A stretch of 64,000 nucleotides of DNA from Sphingobacterium tabacisoli (GCF_017908035.1 NZ_JAEQMU010000002.1:496001-560000), one strand, 5' to 3'. Shown: positions 35,058-44,180, counted from the first letter of the stretch. Translations and numbers: made by a program. Notes: generated by a model from the letters alone, not told the origin.

Positions 35058-36086
35058 ATGATTAAGAAAGAGAAATGGCATATGAGGGGGTATCTGGAGG
35101 AAAGTATTTTCTTCAGTGCCATATTTATACTGACAATGCTCCCTGATATGATGAGACCTTTTACCAAGGTTGAATTTATCAAGATCTTCGTTTTCTTTAC
35201 ATTGTTGTACGGACAGGCTCTTTTACATCGTTATTTTGTATTTCCTTTATTGATTTCCAAAAAATATGTAGCCTATTCCTGTGGAGCTATTTTATCGACA
35301 CTTTTTGGTGCAGGATTATTGTTGGCAGTCGACTATTATTGGATAGATCCCACATCTTATCTTTCGGGCGAAGTTACTTTATTGGAAGTTTTTGTCTATT
35401 TTATAGTGTTATGCCTTATCAGTACATCTGCGATATTATCCTTATTTCTAATCCGCAAGTATTCAAACGAGGTACGAAAACGAAATGAAGCACAACTTAG
35501 GTTGAGCGAGATGAATATTAAGTATTTACATGCGCAGTTGAATCCTCACTTTTTCTTTAATATGTTCAATAATCTCTATGGTGTGAGTCTGACTGAACCA
35601 TCGAGGACCCCGGAGCTTATCCTGAAGCTTTCCGAACTGATGCGGTATCAATTGGAAAATGCAAACAAGGAGACGGTGACGCTAGAGGAGGAGTTTACCT
35701 TTATAAGCAATTACATTGCTATGGAAAAGGAACGGGTCGGTAATCGCTGTGATATCGAATATACGGTCGATGATGAGGGGGGAGTGGCTTCCTATGTCCG
35801 TATAGCGCCACTGTTACTCATCACATTAATAGAAAATGCATTTAAACATAGTATTACGACCCAACGGAGGTGGTTCGTGAAAATAGAAGTAAAGCTTAAA
35901 AAAGGTATATTAGCCGTAAATGTACAGAATTCGATTCCAGATAAAAATTTAAAGGCTCGTTCTACAGGGATAGGTTTACAGAATATCAGGCAACGGCTGG
36001 AGTTACTATATGGGCGTGGTTATACGTTAGAGATCATCCCAGAGGAGCAGATGCATACCACATTATTGGTGTTGAATTTAGAATAA
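35058..36086 (+). CDS. LytS/YehU-type sensor histidine kinase
   Basis: A 342-residue kinase with four hydrophobic helices in the first 135 residues (about 14-31, 41-57, 73-92, 110-132), then a coiled coil (RKYSNEVRKRNEAQLRLSEM). The phospho-acceptor is His164 in LHAQLNPHFFFNMFNNLYG, and the HATPase region has LITLIENAFKHSI and STGIGLQNIRQRL. The stop is 7 bp before the LytTR regulator. Paralogous to the kinase at 2213-3295 but with different membrane segments. The divergent TonB-receptor-like gene at 32393-34825 is the likely regulated neighbour; this is inferred from position only. Confidence 0.92.
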   Translation: MIKKEKWHMRGYLEESIFFSAIFILTMLPDMMRPFTKVEFIKIFVFFTLLYGQALLHRYFVFPLLISKKYVAYSCGAILSTLFGAGLLLAVDYYWIDPTSYLSGEVTLLEVFVYFIVLCLISTSAILSLFLIRKYSNEVRKRNEAQLRLSEMNIKYLHAQLNPHFFFNMFNNLYGVSLTEPSRTPELILKLSELMRYQLENANKETVTLEEEFTFISNYIAMEKERVGNRCDIEYTVDDEGGVASYVRIAPLLLITLIENAFKHSITTQRRWFVKIEVKLKKGILAVNVQNSIPDKNLKARSTGIGLQNIRQRLELLYGRGYTLEIIPEEQMHTTLLVLNLE

Positions 36087-36093
36087 TAGAGTC

Positions 36094-36816
36094 ATGGGTA
36101 AGGTTCTCAAATGTATTATTATTGACGATGAGGAAGGAGCGCACCTGGTTCTTCGGTATTATATTAAAGATCTGAAGAAGTTACAATTAGAAGCATCTTT
36201 TTATAATCCGGTAGAGGCGATGGATTATATGTATCGAAATCCCGTTGATTTGATTTTTTTAGATATCAATATGCCCGGAATGACGGGGTTGCAGATGTTG
36301 AAAGCACTGAATAATCCTCCACTTGTCATCTTAACCACGGCCTACACTGAGTATGCGCTCGAGAGTTATGAGTATCGTGTGGTAGACTACTTGGTAAAAC
36401 CATTTGATACGGCTAGGTTTATGGCAGCTATGGACAATGTCTTTAACCGGTTTAGAAGTATTGCTGGCCTCTCAGAAGTTAAAGATAGCGCACAGGTACC
36501 TGAGGTTGCTTCCTTAATTCTAAAAGTAGATGGTGATATTATTAAAGTCTTGTTACGTGATATCGTGCATGTTCAAAGCTGGGGTAATTATGTCAAGGTC
36601 TTTACCGATGAAGGTCATTATCTGAGTGCGATTACCACCTCGGAGATAGAGCAGAAGTTGGATAAAAAACTTTTTATTCGTATACACAAATCTCATATTG
36701 TTTCGCTAAATAGGATTAGAAAGATCTCTGGTGGACAACTTGAATTAGGCAACGGTACTATTCTCCCAATTGGTAATACCTATAAGCGTGAACTGCTAGA
36801 AGCCTTTCAATTATAG
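36094..36816 (+). CDS. LytTR-family DNA-binding response regulator
   Basis: A 240-residue regulator. The receiver is about 5-120, with IIIDDEEG, phospho-acceptor Asp57 in LIFLDINMPGMTG, TTAYTEYALESYE and the Lys of YLVKPFD. The LytTR domain is about 140-238, with IVHVQSWGNYVKVFTDEG and FIRIHKSHIVSLNRIRKI. It is cotranscribed with the LytS-type kinase. The PAP2 phosphatase gene starts 57 bp downstream on the same strand and could belong to the same transcript. Confidence 0.93.
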   Translation: MGKVLKCIIIDDEEGAHLVLRYYIKDLKKLQLEASFYNPVEAMDYMYRNPVDLIFLDINMPGMTGLQMLKALNNPPLVILTTAYTEYALESYEYRVVDYLVKPFDTARFMAAMDNVFNRFRSIAGLSEVKDSAQVPEVASLILKVDGDIIKVLLRDIVHVQSWGNYVKVFTDEGHYLSAITTSEIEQKLDKKLFIRIHKSHIVSLNRIRKISGGQLELGNGTILPIGNTYKRELLEAFQL

Positions 36817-36873
36817 TAGCGAACTAGCTTCTTTGTATATAAATGTTTATATTTCTATCCTGAATACTTGATT

Positions 36874-37470
36874 ATGCATTGGAAAAGATATTTTATAATC
36901 CTTTTTTGTTGGTTTACTTATAGTAGTGAGGGAATTGCACAGGAAGTTTCGCCTCAAGAGAATTTTGATATTACTACTTTGAGGAATATCGCAAACACAC
37001 GTACGGATGGAAAAAGTCGTGTATTTCGAACTATTTCGGATGCCAATAATTATGTAAATATTGGCATACCCATTGGTTTGTTTGCTGTTGGAGCAATAAA
37101 TGGAGACAAAACGATGCGTCAGGATGCCTTATATATAGGTACGAGTACCGCAGTTACTGCTGTTGTTAATTATGGACTGAAACAACTGTTCAAACGAAAG
37201 CGACCTTTTCGGAAATATAATAATTTTGTCGCAGTGACCCAGGCTAGTGGTTATTCATTCCCTTCGGGACATACCTCCTCCGCCTTCTCTAATGCAGTCT
37301 CGCTATCACAAGCCTATCCTAAGTGGTACGTAATAGGTCCTTCTCTTTTATGGTCTTCTAGTGTAGCATACTCTAGAATGTATCTCGGTGTACATTATCC
37401 TTCGGATATAGCTGCAGGAGCTTTGTTAGGTAGTGGAGTGGCAACAGGGATCCATTGGATCCGTAAATAG
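36874..37470 (+). CDS. PAP2-family phosphatase, secreted or membrane-attached
   Basis: A 198-residue protein started at the ATG at 36874 (MHWKRYFIILF); a TTG at 36868 would add two residues. A signal-like hydrophobic start ends near GIAQE. The three PAP2 motifs are present: KQLFKRKRPF (motif 1), YSFPSGHTSSAFS (motif 2) and SRMYLGVHYPSDIAAG (motif 3, catalytic His then Asp). Membrane helices are weaker than in six-helix LpxE/PgpB enzymes, so it may be a periplasmic acid-phosphatase-like type. Substrates could be lipid phosphates or small phosphomonoesters. It ends at a strong bidirectional terminator. Confidence 0.87.
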   Translation: MHWKRYFIILFCWFTYSSEGIAQEVSPQENFDITTLRNIANTRTDGKSRVFRTISDANNYVNIGIPIGLFAVGAINGDKTMRQDALYIGTSTAVTAVVNYGLKQLFKRKRPFRKYNNFVAVTQASGYSFPSGHTSSAFSNAVSLSQAYPKWYVIGPSLLWSSSVAYSRMYLGVHYPSDIAAGALLGSGVATGIHWIRK

Positions 37471-37474
37471 GTCT

Positions 37475-37507
37475 AAAAAAAGGTAGGCTTAAAGCCTACC
37501 TTTTTTT
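37475..37507. terminator. Bidirectional terminator overlapping the helicase-like stop codon
   Basis: AAAAAAAGGTAGGCTT and AAGCCTACCTTTTTTT form a nearly loop-less perfect inverted repeat with T-runs on both strands. The minus-strand TAG stop of the DEAD-box-like gene (37496-37498) lies inside the right arm, so the hairpin is shared by both convergent genes. Confidence 0.88.
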
Positions 37508-38770
37508 ATTTTTCATGGTCATCTTGGCTTTCGCCCCGCCACCGTAATTATATGTTTTGCTGTTACTTTCTTTTTTCTGGTGAAAAGCTCCACCTTGAGA
37601 GTCATCTATTTTATCTTTACTTTTTGGAGTGTTAGATGGGCGATAGATGATTAGTTCATCAGGAAGTGGTACAACTGGAATTCTTTCTCCTAGGGATTGT
37701 TCCAGTTTTTTGACTTCTGGGAGTTCTAGATCAGTAGCAAAAGTTATGGCAATGACATCCTCATCATTTCTCTTTGCAACATGTTCCATAAAGATGTCTC
37801 CACTCTCAGGGATCTCGAAATGAAAAATAAATGGAATTCCACTCAGATCGATATCTGTGGTCCCTTCATTAGCTACAATAAGGATCCGACATTCTGGAAT
37901 CTGTTTGAAGTCATTAATGTCGTCAATACCAGCGTCATCATGAAAAAATGGATTCAATACGGTCACTTCTCCTTTTTTTGCATGCAGACTTTGACTCAGT
38001 TTTTGTGCTGTCAGTCGGCTATTTACAAAGACAACTACTTTATCAAATACCTCTTCGTCCTGCATCAAAAGATTGAGTAGGTTGATCTTCGTTGTGAAAT
38101 TGGGAACATGATAAAGCATGAGCTCATGTGTCTCTATTGTTTTCTCCCCGAGTTCATCTATTTCAATCAGCGTAGCCAAAGACATGAAATCGTCAATCAT
38201 ATGGTGGAGCTTGTCATGTTCTACTGTACTGAAAGCTAGATATTGCACCTTGCCACAGCTTTGCGCTAGTTCACGGACCGGAGTAGACATCCCTTGTTTT
38301 ATGATCTCTTCTGCATCATCAATGATGAAGGTTTGAATGCGGTTTAAGTTGAGCCCTAACTTTAAATATACAGCGCGTGCACGGTTTGGCGTTGCAACAA
38401 CGATGTCTACACCACGTACTAAATCTATGATTTCATCTTCCATACTACCACTCGCTTTCAGCCCCATGATGTAGAGATCTTTATTGGCGCTAATAGTTTT
38501 AAAACGCTCTACGATATCGTTGACTCTTTCTTCATTGGGTGCTAAAACCAATACTTTAGGAGCTTCATCGTGTGTATATTTCAAGCGCATCAATACGCCA
38601 AGTATATAAGTGGTCGTCTTGCCAGCCCCTTCAGGTGCAATACCAATAAGACTATGCCCACCGACAATGCGGGATAGGGTTTGTAGCTGAAATTCTTTTG
38701 CTGTAAAATAGCCTAGATCATTCATGGATCGATATAGACGTTTACTAAGCTTTAATTTATCTAAGGACAC
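37496..38770 (-). CDS. Degenerate DEAD/DEAH-box RNA helicase-like protein
   Basis: About 424 residues from a GTG at 38770 (MSLDKLKLSKRL, a normal helicase opening); a GTG at 38800 is an alternative. The two RecA domains are recognisable, but signature motifs are altered. Walker A reads APEGAGKT, motif II is DDAE instead of DEAD, motif III is FST instead of SAT, motif V lacks the ARGID core, and motif VI is HVAKRNDED with the arginine fingers missing (canonical HRxGRxxR). A basic tail ends KAKMTMKNKKR. ATP may still bind, but unwinding is doubtful. It is probably an RNA-binding or scaffolding relative. A TAACTTTG box lies just upstream (38807-38800). Confidence 0.8.
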   Translation of the reverse strand: MSLDKLKLSKRLYRSMNDLGYFTAKEFQLQTLSRIVGGHSLIGIAPEGAGKTTTYILGVLMRLKYTHDEAPKVLVLAPNEERVNDIVERFKTISANKDLYIMGLKASGSMEDEIIDLVRGVDIVVATPNRARAVYLKLGLNLNRIQTFIIDDAEEIIKQGMSTPVRELAQSCGKVQYLAFSTVEHDKLHHMIDDFMSLATLIEIDELGEKTIETHELMLYHVPNFTTKINLLNLLMQDEEVFDKVVVFVNSRLTAQKLSQSLHAKKGEVTVLNPFFHDDAGIDDINDFKQIPECRILIVANEGTTDIDLSGIPFIFHFEIPESGDIFMEHVAKRNDEDVIAITFATDLELPEVKKLEQSLGERIPVVPLPDELIIYRPSNTPKSKDKIDDSQGGAFHQKKESNSKTYNYGGGAKAKMTMKNKKR

Positions 38771-38807
38771 TGCTGATTTGTTAAATGAATATGAAACCAC
38801 AAAGTTA

Positions 38808-39373
38808 ACTAAAATATATTTGCTAGATGCTTGCTTTATCTATTTCCTGTATTCTGCTAGCGTCATAGTTATTTGTTTCTTGAAATACTAGGCGGTATTA
38901 GGATGTATCTTCAAAATTGAACTGGTCAGTGATTGCTTTTATAGGGAGGTCAGTTGTACAGAACTGTCCTTTTATCATTAGTATAACCTGTCGATCTATC
39001 AGTCCTTTTGGAGAGTTATTCCGGAAACTCTTTGCTATCTGAGAGAGATGGTTGGATATCTCCCGCATTTTCAGAGTAGTTCAGAATTATATTAAGATAA
39101 ATCTTTGATTTAGGTACTAAAGGTATTTAATAATACCTTTATCTCCGGTTTTTATTTAAACAACCAGTATTTGTTCGGTGTTTTAGTTTAGCATATTAGC
39201 TCAGGATGGAGGCTTTCGAACTTTTTTAATAACAGGCGAAACTGAAGAGCTTCTTAATTTTTTCAAAAGTTGAACGAATGACAATGGACAGCATATTTTT
39301 CTTAATTTTGAATTGCTGGCCTGGCCTTATTGATAAATAATCAGGTCTTTCGAAGATCACACAAATCAAAAAT
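38808..39373. other. 566-bp intergenic region with three hairpins
   Basis: No credible ORF. Three stem-loops stand out. GGTCAGTT/AACTGTCC with TTTT after it is at 38948-38973. AGAGTT/AACTCT is at 39012-39031. The 9-bp perfect AAAGGTATT/AATACCTTT with a 4-nt loop is at 39119-39140. They may belong to a structured RNA or to the 5' region of the DUF4274 gene. No exact TAnnTTTG box is seen. Confidence 0.45.
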
Positions 39374-40126
39374 ATGCAACGTAAATCTGAGTACATACAT
39401 CTTGAATTTGAAGAGTTTCAGAAAATACAAACGCCTCTAGAACTGCATCAGTTAGCGCAACATTGTTATTTCTATATCCAACAATGGATAGTTGAAAGTA
39501 AGTATTGTAGCGAAGCTACTGCACTCATGATTTTTTGGAATACCACACCTTACGAATATGTGCGTTACAGTTGGAAGAGTAAGAAAGGAACCAATGAAGA
39601 CTTAGATTTGATAAGGACCATTATCAATAATTTTGAGAAGGGTTTTTATCTAAAAACAGATATAGCATACGATCCGTCTGAAAAGATCGATGCCGCGGAG
39701 AAAATACCAGAAATTGTATTACAACCCGCTATAGGAGAGGAACCTTATATTTATTTTGATGAAAAAGAAGTGCATAACTGGTTTGGTGATCATTTGAAAA
39801 ATCAGATTCAACGATGTGATAGTTCCATCGAGCTCTATAATATTGCGGTGTTTTTAAAACACAAGGAATTCGAGATCTACGAAAAGGTAATAGCGCATCC
39901 TTATTGTGATAGGGCTATCGCGCTAATGATGTATTGGCGTCTAGAGCATTATTCTACGTTAAGCTTATACGCCGAAGATTGGTTGTCTATTAGACCTTTG
40001 TTGGCATCTATTGAGCAAAAGCTGAAGCAACAAGTTTATCCAGAGGTATTCAGCTACGATCCCAATGTAGAGGTCAACCCAATAAAGTGGAATATTCCCG
40101 ATTACATGTTTATGAAGATTAATTAG
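39374..40126 (+). CDS. Protein with two tandem DUF4274-like repeats
   Basis: A 250-residue cytoplasmic protein built from two similar halves. The first has LHQLAQHCYFYIQQWIVESKYCSEATALMIFWNTTPYEYV, then AYDPSEKIDAAEKIPE. The second has YNIAVFLKHKEFEIYEKVIAHPYCDRAIALMMYWRLEHYSTL, then SYDPNVEVNPIKWNIPD. The shared core YC-x2-A-x-ALM-x2-W matches DUF4274, a family of unknown function frequent in Bacteroidota and often found near toxin or immunity genes. I see no toxin gene next to it here. It stands alone after a long intergenic region. Confidence 0.7.
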   Translation: MQRKSEYIHLEFEEFQKIQTPLELHQLAQHCYFYIQQWIVESKYCSEATALMIFWNTTPYEYVRYSWKSKKGTNEDLDLIRTIINNFEKGFYLKTDIAYDPSEKIDAAEKIPEIVLQPAIGEEPYIYFDEKEVHNWFGDHLKNQIQRCDSSIELYNIAVFLKHKEFEIYEKVIAHPYCDRAIALMMYWRLEHYSTLSLYAEDWLSIRPLLASIEQKLKQQVYPEVFSYDPNVEVNPIKWNIPDYMFMKIN

Positions 40127-40186
40127 CCACTAGGCGTGCCTGTATTTTTCAGGGAGATAGGACTTGTTAGAAAAGTGGTTTTATAT

Positions 40187-40218
40187 ACCATACGTCCTTG
40201 TTAAAGAGGACGTATGGT
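40187..40218. terminator. Perfect hairpin between convergent DUF4274 and DoxX-like genes
   Basis: ACCATACGTCC (40187-40197) pairs with GGACGTATGGT (40208-40218), an 11-bp stem with a 10-nt loop. It lacks a clear T-tract on either side, so it is terminator-like rather than classical. Confidence 0.45.
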
Positions 40219-40254
40219 CGAAAAGTGGATGCTTTTATCAAAGGAAAAGATACG

Positions 40255-40686
40255 CTATATCCAATATTTCTGCGGTTTGAAAAAGACCTTTCTGAGGTCT
40301 TTAAAATGCTCCATTATCAAATACAGGTTAAGCACAAGTATGATCAAATCAAAATACAAAAAATCCATAGCGTGACTGATGTATACATGGCTAAAGAACA
40401 TACCTACAGAGATCGGAAGTAAGAATATACTTCCAAAAAGCGATGTTCTTCTAAACAAGAGGAAAATACCGCCAATTAATTGAGCCGCTCCTATCACCCA
40501 GATGAAGCCCGTCCGTTCCCATATCAGATAGAAGTCGAGAAAGTTACCTTCTAAGCCAAAATCAATATACTCTTGTGGATCGATCGTTGTTGTCAGTTTT
40601 TCATAACCATGAGGGATATATACATAAGCCAGGAAAGCCCGGAATATATAACTGATGCATACAATGATTTTGCGTTGTATATCCAT
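40255..40686 (-). CDS. DoxX-like four-helix membrane protein
   Basis: A 143-residue inner-membrane protein with four hydrophobic helices (about 6-26, 58-78, 80-97, 103-125) and a basic C-terminal tail (KDLRKVFFKPQKYW). The pattern IFRAFLAYVYIPHGYEKLTT, FIWVIGAAQLIGGIFLLFRRTSLFGS and MFFSHVYISH follows the DoxX fold but is divergent. It starts 3 bp after the DUF4374 stop, so it is the third gene of the TonB receptor-DUF4374 operon. In Bacteroides the matching position holds the XusC PepSY protein; whether DoxX replaces it is speculative. Confidence 0.72.
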   Translation of the reverse strand: MDIQRKIIVCISYIFRAFLAYVYIPHGYEKLTTTIDPQEYIDFGLEGNFLDFYLIWERTGFIWVIGAAQLIGGIFLLFRRTSLFGSIFLLPISVGMFFSHVYISHAMDFLYFDLIILVLNLYLIMEHFKDLRKVFFKPQKYWI

Positions 40687-40689
40687 AGT

Positions 40690-41931
40690 CTATTTGTTGT
40701 CGATAATATTGAAACCCATTAAACGCCCGCTGCCTTTCAGACGGAATGCCTCTTTGGTCTCGCCGCTCTGTGGATTATATTGGTAAGCGCCAGCAAAGTT
40801 TTCAGTCGTATTGTTAGAAATAAAATAGATATTGCCCTTGTGTAGGAAGGGATTTTGGTAGGAATAAAAGTTGTCTGGCAACATGTTCAATCGAGTAGCT
40901 TTCTTGGTATTGACATCGATTTCGGTCCAGTACCATATATCTTTCCGGTAGCCTACACCGTGTTGTCCTCCACCGTAGTAGGAGGTAGGTCTACTTGATA
41001 TGGTAGTATAGATTTTATTGTTATGGGCAAATATCCTATTGAAATCGGTTGGGTATTGATAGTCCGATATCTTCAGTTCAAAACCTGTATCAAATTTGGT
41101 CTCTCCCTTCTTGATGCGTAGTATTTTAGATTCGGGTTTTTGCGTTACCATATCACCAACAGCGACTATATATAGATCTTTGGTCACTTCATCAATGCTC
41201 CATAAGACATGGTCTACAAATAGGCCTAAATTGGTGGCATCAGGATGTGTCGCTACGGTCTCTATTTTATTATTTGTGAGATCATATATCGCAATTTCTA
41301 CCTTCTTTTCGTTAGGGGTGATCTGCCATGCCGAAGTACGCTGTCCGTGTTGTATATCGACAAAAAGCTTATTGTCTATTTTTGCTAATATTAATTGACC
41401 TGCCGCTTCATAGCTGCTGCCATCTGAAAGGGAAGTAAGGTCAATTTCACCTGTACGCTGCATCGTACCTGGGTTAAATTTTTGTATTTTCAGCCCCCCA
41501 GCTGACAAATCCCAGTAATAGCCCTCCGTGGCACTCACGACTAGAAAGTTAGTTTCGTAGCTATTATTTGGCGTTGCGATAAACCCATTGGCAGCGAATC
41601 TACCCGCCTCTAGTTTATATTTTGAGATTCCGATATCTGTGGTATTAGGGCCATCTTTTTTGTATAAAATGTTGTCTACGATACGTCCACCGGCTGAGTA
41701 CCCCAGTTGATAAAATGGGATAGCCGAAAGGTTAATTTCGCGGGACTTGTTGTCTCCTAAAGCGTATATCCCTCCCGACCACTTTTCGGTACCATTGAAT
41801 ATTACCCATGTCTCGTCTTTAGGAAGATCATTAGGGACCGGATCGGTCTCAGGGGCATCGGTTTTACAGGAAAATAGTAGTAAGGCGGCAAATAGTGCCG
41901 TAGCTGTAGATTTGAAAGCGGTCTTTCTCAT
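40690..41931 (-). CDS. DUF4374 lipoprotein (XusB-like), second copy
   Basis: A 413-residue lipoprotein with lipobox LLFSC (Cys about 22) followed by an acidic TDAPETDPVPND linker. It is all-beta, with the family strands GGIYALGD, YYWDLSAGGLKIQKF and ILRIKKGETKFDTGFELKISDY. The last is shared with the DUF4374 protein at 17146-18396 (ILRIKKGTDEFDKSYFF), so the two are paralogues. It lies 12 bp after the TonB receptor and 3 bp before the DoxX-like gene. The likely role is surface capture of a ferric siderophore or similar chelate for the receptor. Confidence 0.82.
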   Translation of the reverse strand: MRKTAFKSTATALFAALLLFSCKTDAPETDPVPNDLPKDETWVIFNGTEKWSGGIYALGDNKSREINLSAIPFYQLGYSAGGRIVDNILYKKDGPNTTDIGISKYKLEAGRFAANGFIATPNNSYETNFLVVSATEGYYWDLSAGGLKIQKFNPGTMQRTGEIDLTSLSDGSSYEAAGQLILAKIDNKLFVDIQHGQRTSAWQITPNEKKVEIAIYDLTNNKIETVATHPDATNLGLFVDHVLWSIDEVTKDLYIVAVGDMVTQKPESKILRIKKGETKFDTGFELKISDYQYPTDFNRIFAHNNKIYTTISSRPTSYYGGGQHGVGYRKDIWYWTEIDVNTKKATRLNMLPDNFYSYQNPFLHKGNIYFISNNTTENFAGAYQYNPQSGETKEAFRLKGSGRLMGFNIIDNK

Positions 41932-41943
41932 GATATTAAATTG

Positions 41944-44130
41944 TTAAAAAATTTGATAAGCAGTTTTTAAGTGGAATGATCTTCCTGGTTTCTGTACGTT
42001 GAAGTTGTCATAACTTCTGGTATTGCCCATATTTTGGCATTCAAAGGAGATATTGAATCTGTGGTTAGCAGGGCGATAAGCTATACCTACATCTTGTACC
42101 CATTGTCCAAGTCGCCCATCATTTGGTATAATTAGACTGGACTCGACTTGGGTGGCTTCTCCAAATAGGGATGGTTCTTGTATCTTGGGAATATCCGTTA
42201 GATAAAAGCGATGAACGTAGTTTAGATTCCACTGTAGGCTCAGCCTGTCTCCTTTTTTCAAAAGGTTGTGCAAATATCCTGTGGTCGCGACATTACCAAA
42301 TAGGAAGGGAATATTAGGGACTCGTGAGCCTTCATATATTTTGAACTCCTCCATCTCATTAATGCGTCGTATATCTTGGTACGTCGCATTGAAGTTAATG
42401 TCCAGGTAATTATTGAAATTGTAGCCAACCTCAAGCTCGAGGCCTTTGATCTCTACTTGATGGAAATTAATGTATCTACTATAGGGAATATCTGGTTGTA
42501 GGAATATCGCATGGCGTAAGTTGCGGTAGAAAAGGTTGGATGCGATCATGCCTTTACCGATCTTGTTCGTATAATCATATTGTATGTGGAGGTGTACATT
42601 ATGACTTTTTTCGGGCTGAAGGTCTAAGTTTTCCTTTATGAGAATGCCGTCACCAAATACCTCGAGTTCATCCGGTAGACGTGTTGCATATTCGTAGGAA
42701 AGTTTCATTAAATACTGCGTGCCATTCCATCGTACACCCGATAAATACCCCCATTGGTTTACAGATTTGTTAGCCTGCCATGCAAAGTTGAATTTGTCTG
42801 TTGTAAAGCCTGAAGTCCTGCCGCTGTAATGTTTGACCGCAAGTATACTCTCCATTCGTTGGTCAAACCAAAGGGATCGTGTACCTAACGCGACGATATT
42901 CTTTTGGTATATCGCAGGTATCGCCAGTACATCGATGCGATGCTCTGGCGATACCGCCCCTAAAGGGTCACTACCTTTTCTTCGTTGCCGATAATATAAT
43001 TCACCCAACTCAATAAGATGTTTATTATCAAAACGGTAGCTGGCATTTATCCGTGTAGAAATCAGGTCATATCGGAGCCGCTGATTACTACCTCCTTTGT
43101 TTATTTCTCCTGTTATCTGCTCAGTCATGATAATATCGCCATTCCAGTCATAGCGCACATGTGCAGTGTCCAGCAGATGGGTTTGAAAATGGCTATAGTT
43201 AACCGATGACTGTATGGCTAACTTGTTATCTAGCAGCTCTTTTTTATAGGATAGTACGGTGCTATAGTTCTGTTCTTGGCTTTTTGCCTGACCAAATACC
43301 TTCCCCATTTCGCTGTCATTCTGTATATCCTTCCTGAAATCGGAAAATATCAGGGATAGTCTAATGTCATCTGCCCATTTTTTGCCCTGTAATCCTGTGA
43401 ATAGCTCACCATAGTAGGATGAGGTTGCATCATGAAATCGCTTGACGCGTTTGAAATACTTTTTACCAGTTTCCTTCTCGACAAAAGGAGCATTGATTCT
43501 GTAACTATTATCGCTGTAATTGTAGCTCGAATTCAAACCAAGATACATAGATGGGACCGCCTTGCTGTTCGTGAATAGATTTACGGTAGAGCGATGGGTA
43601 TTAAAAGAAGCCAGTTCGTACGAAACCTCTGCAAAGCCAGAGGTTGGATTTCGGGTTACCAAATTGATAGCACCACCTAGGGCGTCGGAAGAGAGCGATA
43701 CTGGAGTAGCACCTTTGTAGATTTCAATACGTTCCAGCATGTTTGTTGGGATGGTGCTGATATTGAATCCATGGCCATACAGCTCTATTGGGATTCCATC
43801 CTTAAATATCCGAATGGCCTTCCCTTGTAGTCCACCTAAATTGATCTGTACAGCTGATCCCATATTGCCATCGCTTCTTACTTTGACCCCTGCGCTATGA
43901 TTTAGTATGTTACCAATATCGCCGGTTTTATGATATAGATCTTTCATATCGATGACCTGTACCGAAAATGGCGATGTCTGTAACTTTTCTTCGATAGACT
44001 GTCCGCGGATCACCACTTCTTGCAGCTGGTTGAGGGTGTCTTTTTTCAGAATTGTGTTTTCCATAGATCGCTGTGCATGCGAATGGATGGATAGAATCAT
44101 ACACAGATAGATAAAGAAACAGCGCGACAT
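41944..44130 (-). CDS. TonB-dependent receptor, XusA-like, second copy
   Basis: A 728-residue receptor when started at the ATG at 44130 (MSRCFFIYLCMILSIHSHAQ), which gives a clean signal peptide. The frame runs to an ATG at 44175. It has no carboxypeptidase-like domain, unlike its paralogue at 14723-17134. The plug has SAGVKVRSDGNMGSAVQINLGGLQ and ERIEIYKGATPVSLSSDALGGAINLVTR, and the barrel ends VQKPGRSFHLKTAYQIF. It heads an operon with DUF4374 and DoxX-like genes, divergent from an AraC regulator. A ferric-siderophore substrate is inferred. Confidence 0.88.
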   Translation of the reverse strand: MSRCFFIYLCMILSIHSHAQRSMENTILKKDTLNQLQEVVIRGQSIEEKLQTSPFSVQVIDMKDLYHKTGDIGNILNHSAGVKVRSDGNMGSAVQINLGGLQGKAIRIFKDGIPIELYGHGFNISTIPTNMLERIEIYKGATPVSLSSDALGGAINLVTRNPTSGFAEVSYELASFNTHRSTVNLFTNSKAVPSMYLGLNSSYNYSDNSYRINAPFVEKETGKKYFKRVKRFHDATSSYYGELFTGLQGKKWADDIRLSLIFSDFRKDIQNDSEMGKVFGQAKSQEQNYSTVLSYKKELLDNKLAIQSSVNYSHFQTHLLDTAHVRYDWNGDIIMTEQITGEINKGGSNQRLRYDLISTRINASYRFDNKHLIELGELYYRQRRKGSDPLGAVSPEHRIDVLAIPAIYQKNIVALGTRSLWFDQRMESILAVKHYSGRTSGFTTDKFNFAWQANKSVNQWGYLSGVRWNGTQYLMKLSYEYATRLPDELEVFGDGILIKENLDLQPEKSHNVHLHIQYDYTNKIGKGMIASNLFYRNLRHAIFLQPDIPYSRYINFHQVEIKGLELEVGYNFNNYLDINFNATYQDIRRINEMEEFKIYEGSRVPNIPFLFGNVATTGYLHNLLKKGDRLSLQWNLNYVHRFYLTDIPKIQEPSLFGEATQVESSLIIPNDGRLGQWVQDVGIAYRPANHRFNISFECQNMGNTRSYDNFNVQKPGRSFHLKTAYQIF

Positions 44131-44162
44131 AAGTTTTTTATTTAGATTAGTTTTAAATAGTG

Positions 44163-44180
44163 TATTTTTGTGCAAATCTA
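44163..44180. promoter_or_regulatory. Back-to-back -7 boxes between AraC and receptor genes
   Basis: TATTTTTG reads plus at 44163-44170 toward the AraC gene, and TAGATTTG reads minus at 44180-44173 toward the receptor. Both match TAnnTTTG. Their closeness would allow one regulator to control both. Matching TTG elements are not obvious. Confidence 0.4.

Noticed and set aside
40198..40422. 74-aa plus-strand ORF
   Set aside because: It is antisense to the DoxX-like gene and starts inside a hairpin; its basic composition mirrors the membrane segments on the other strand.
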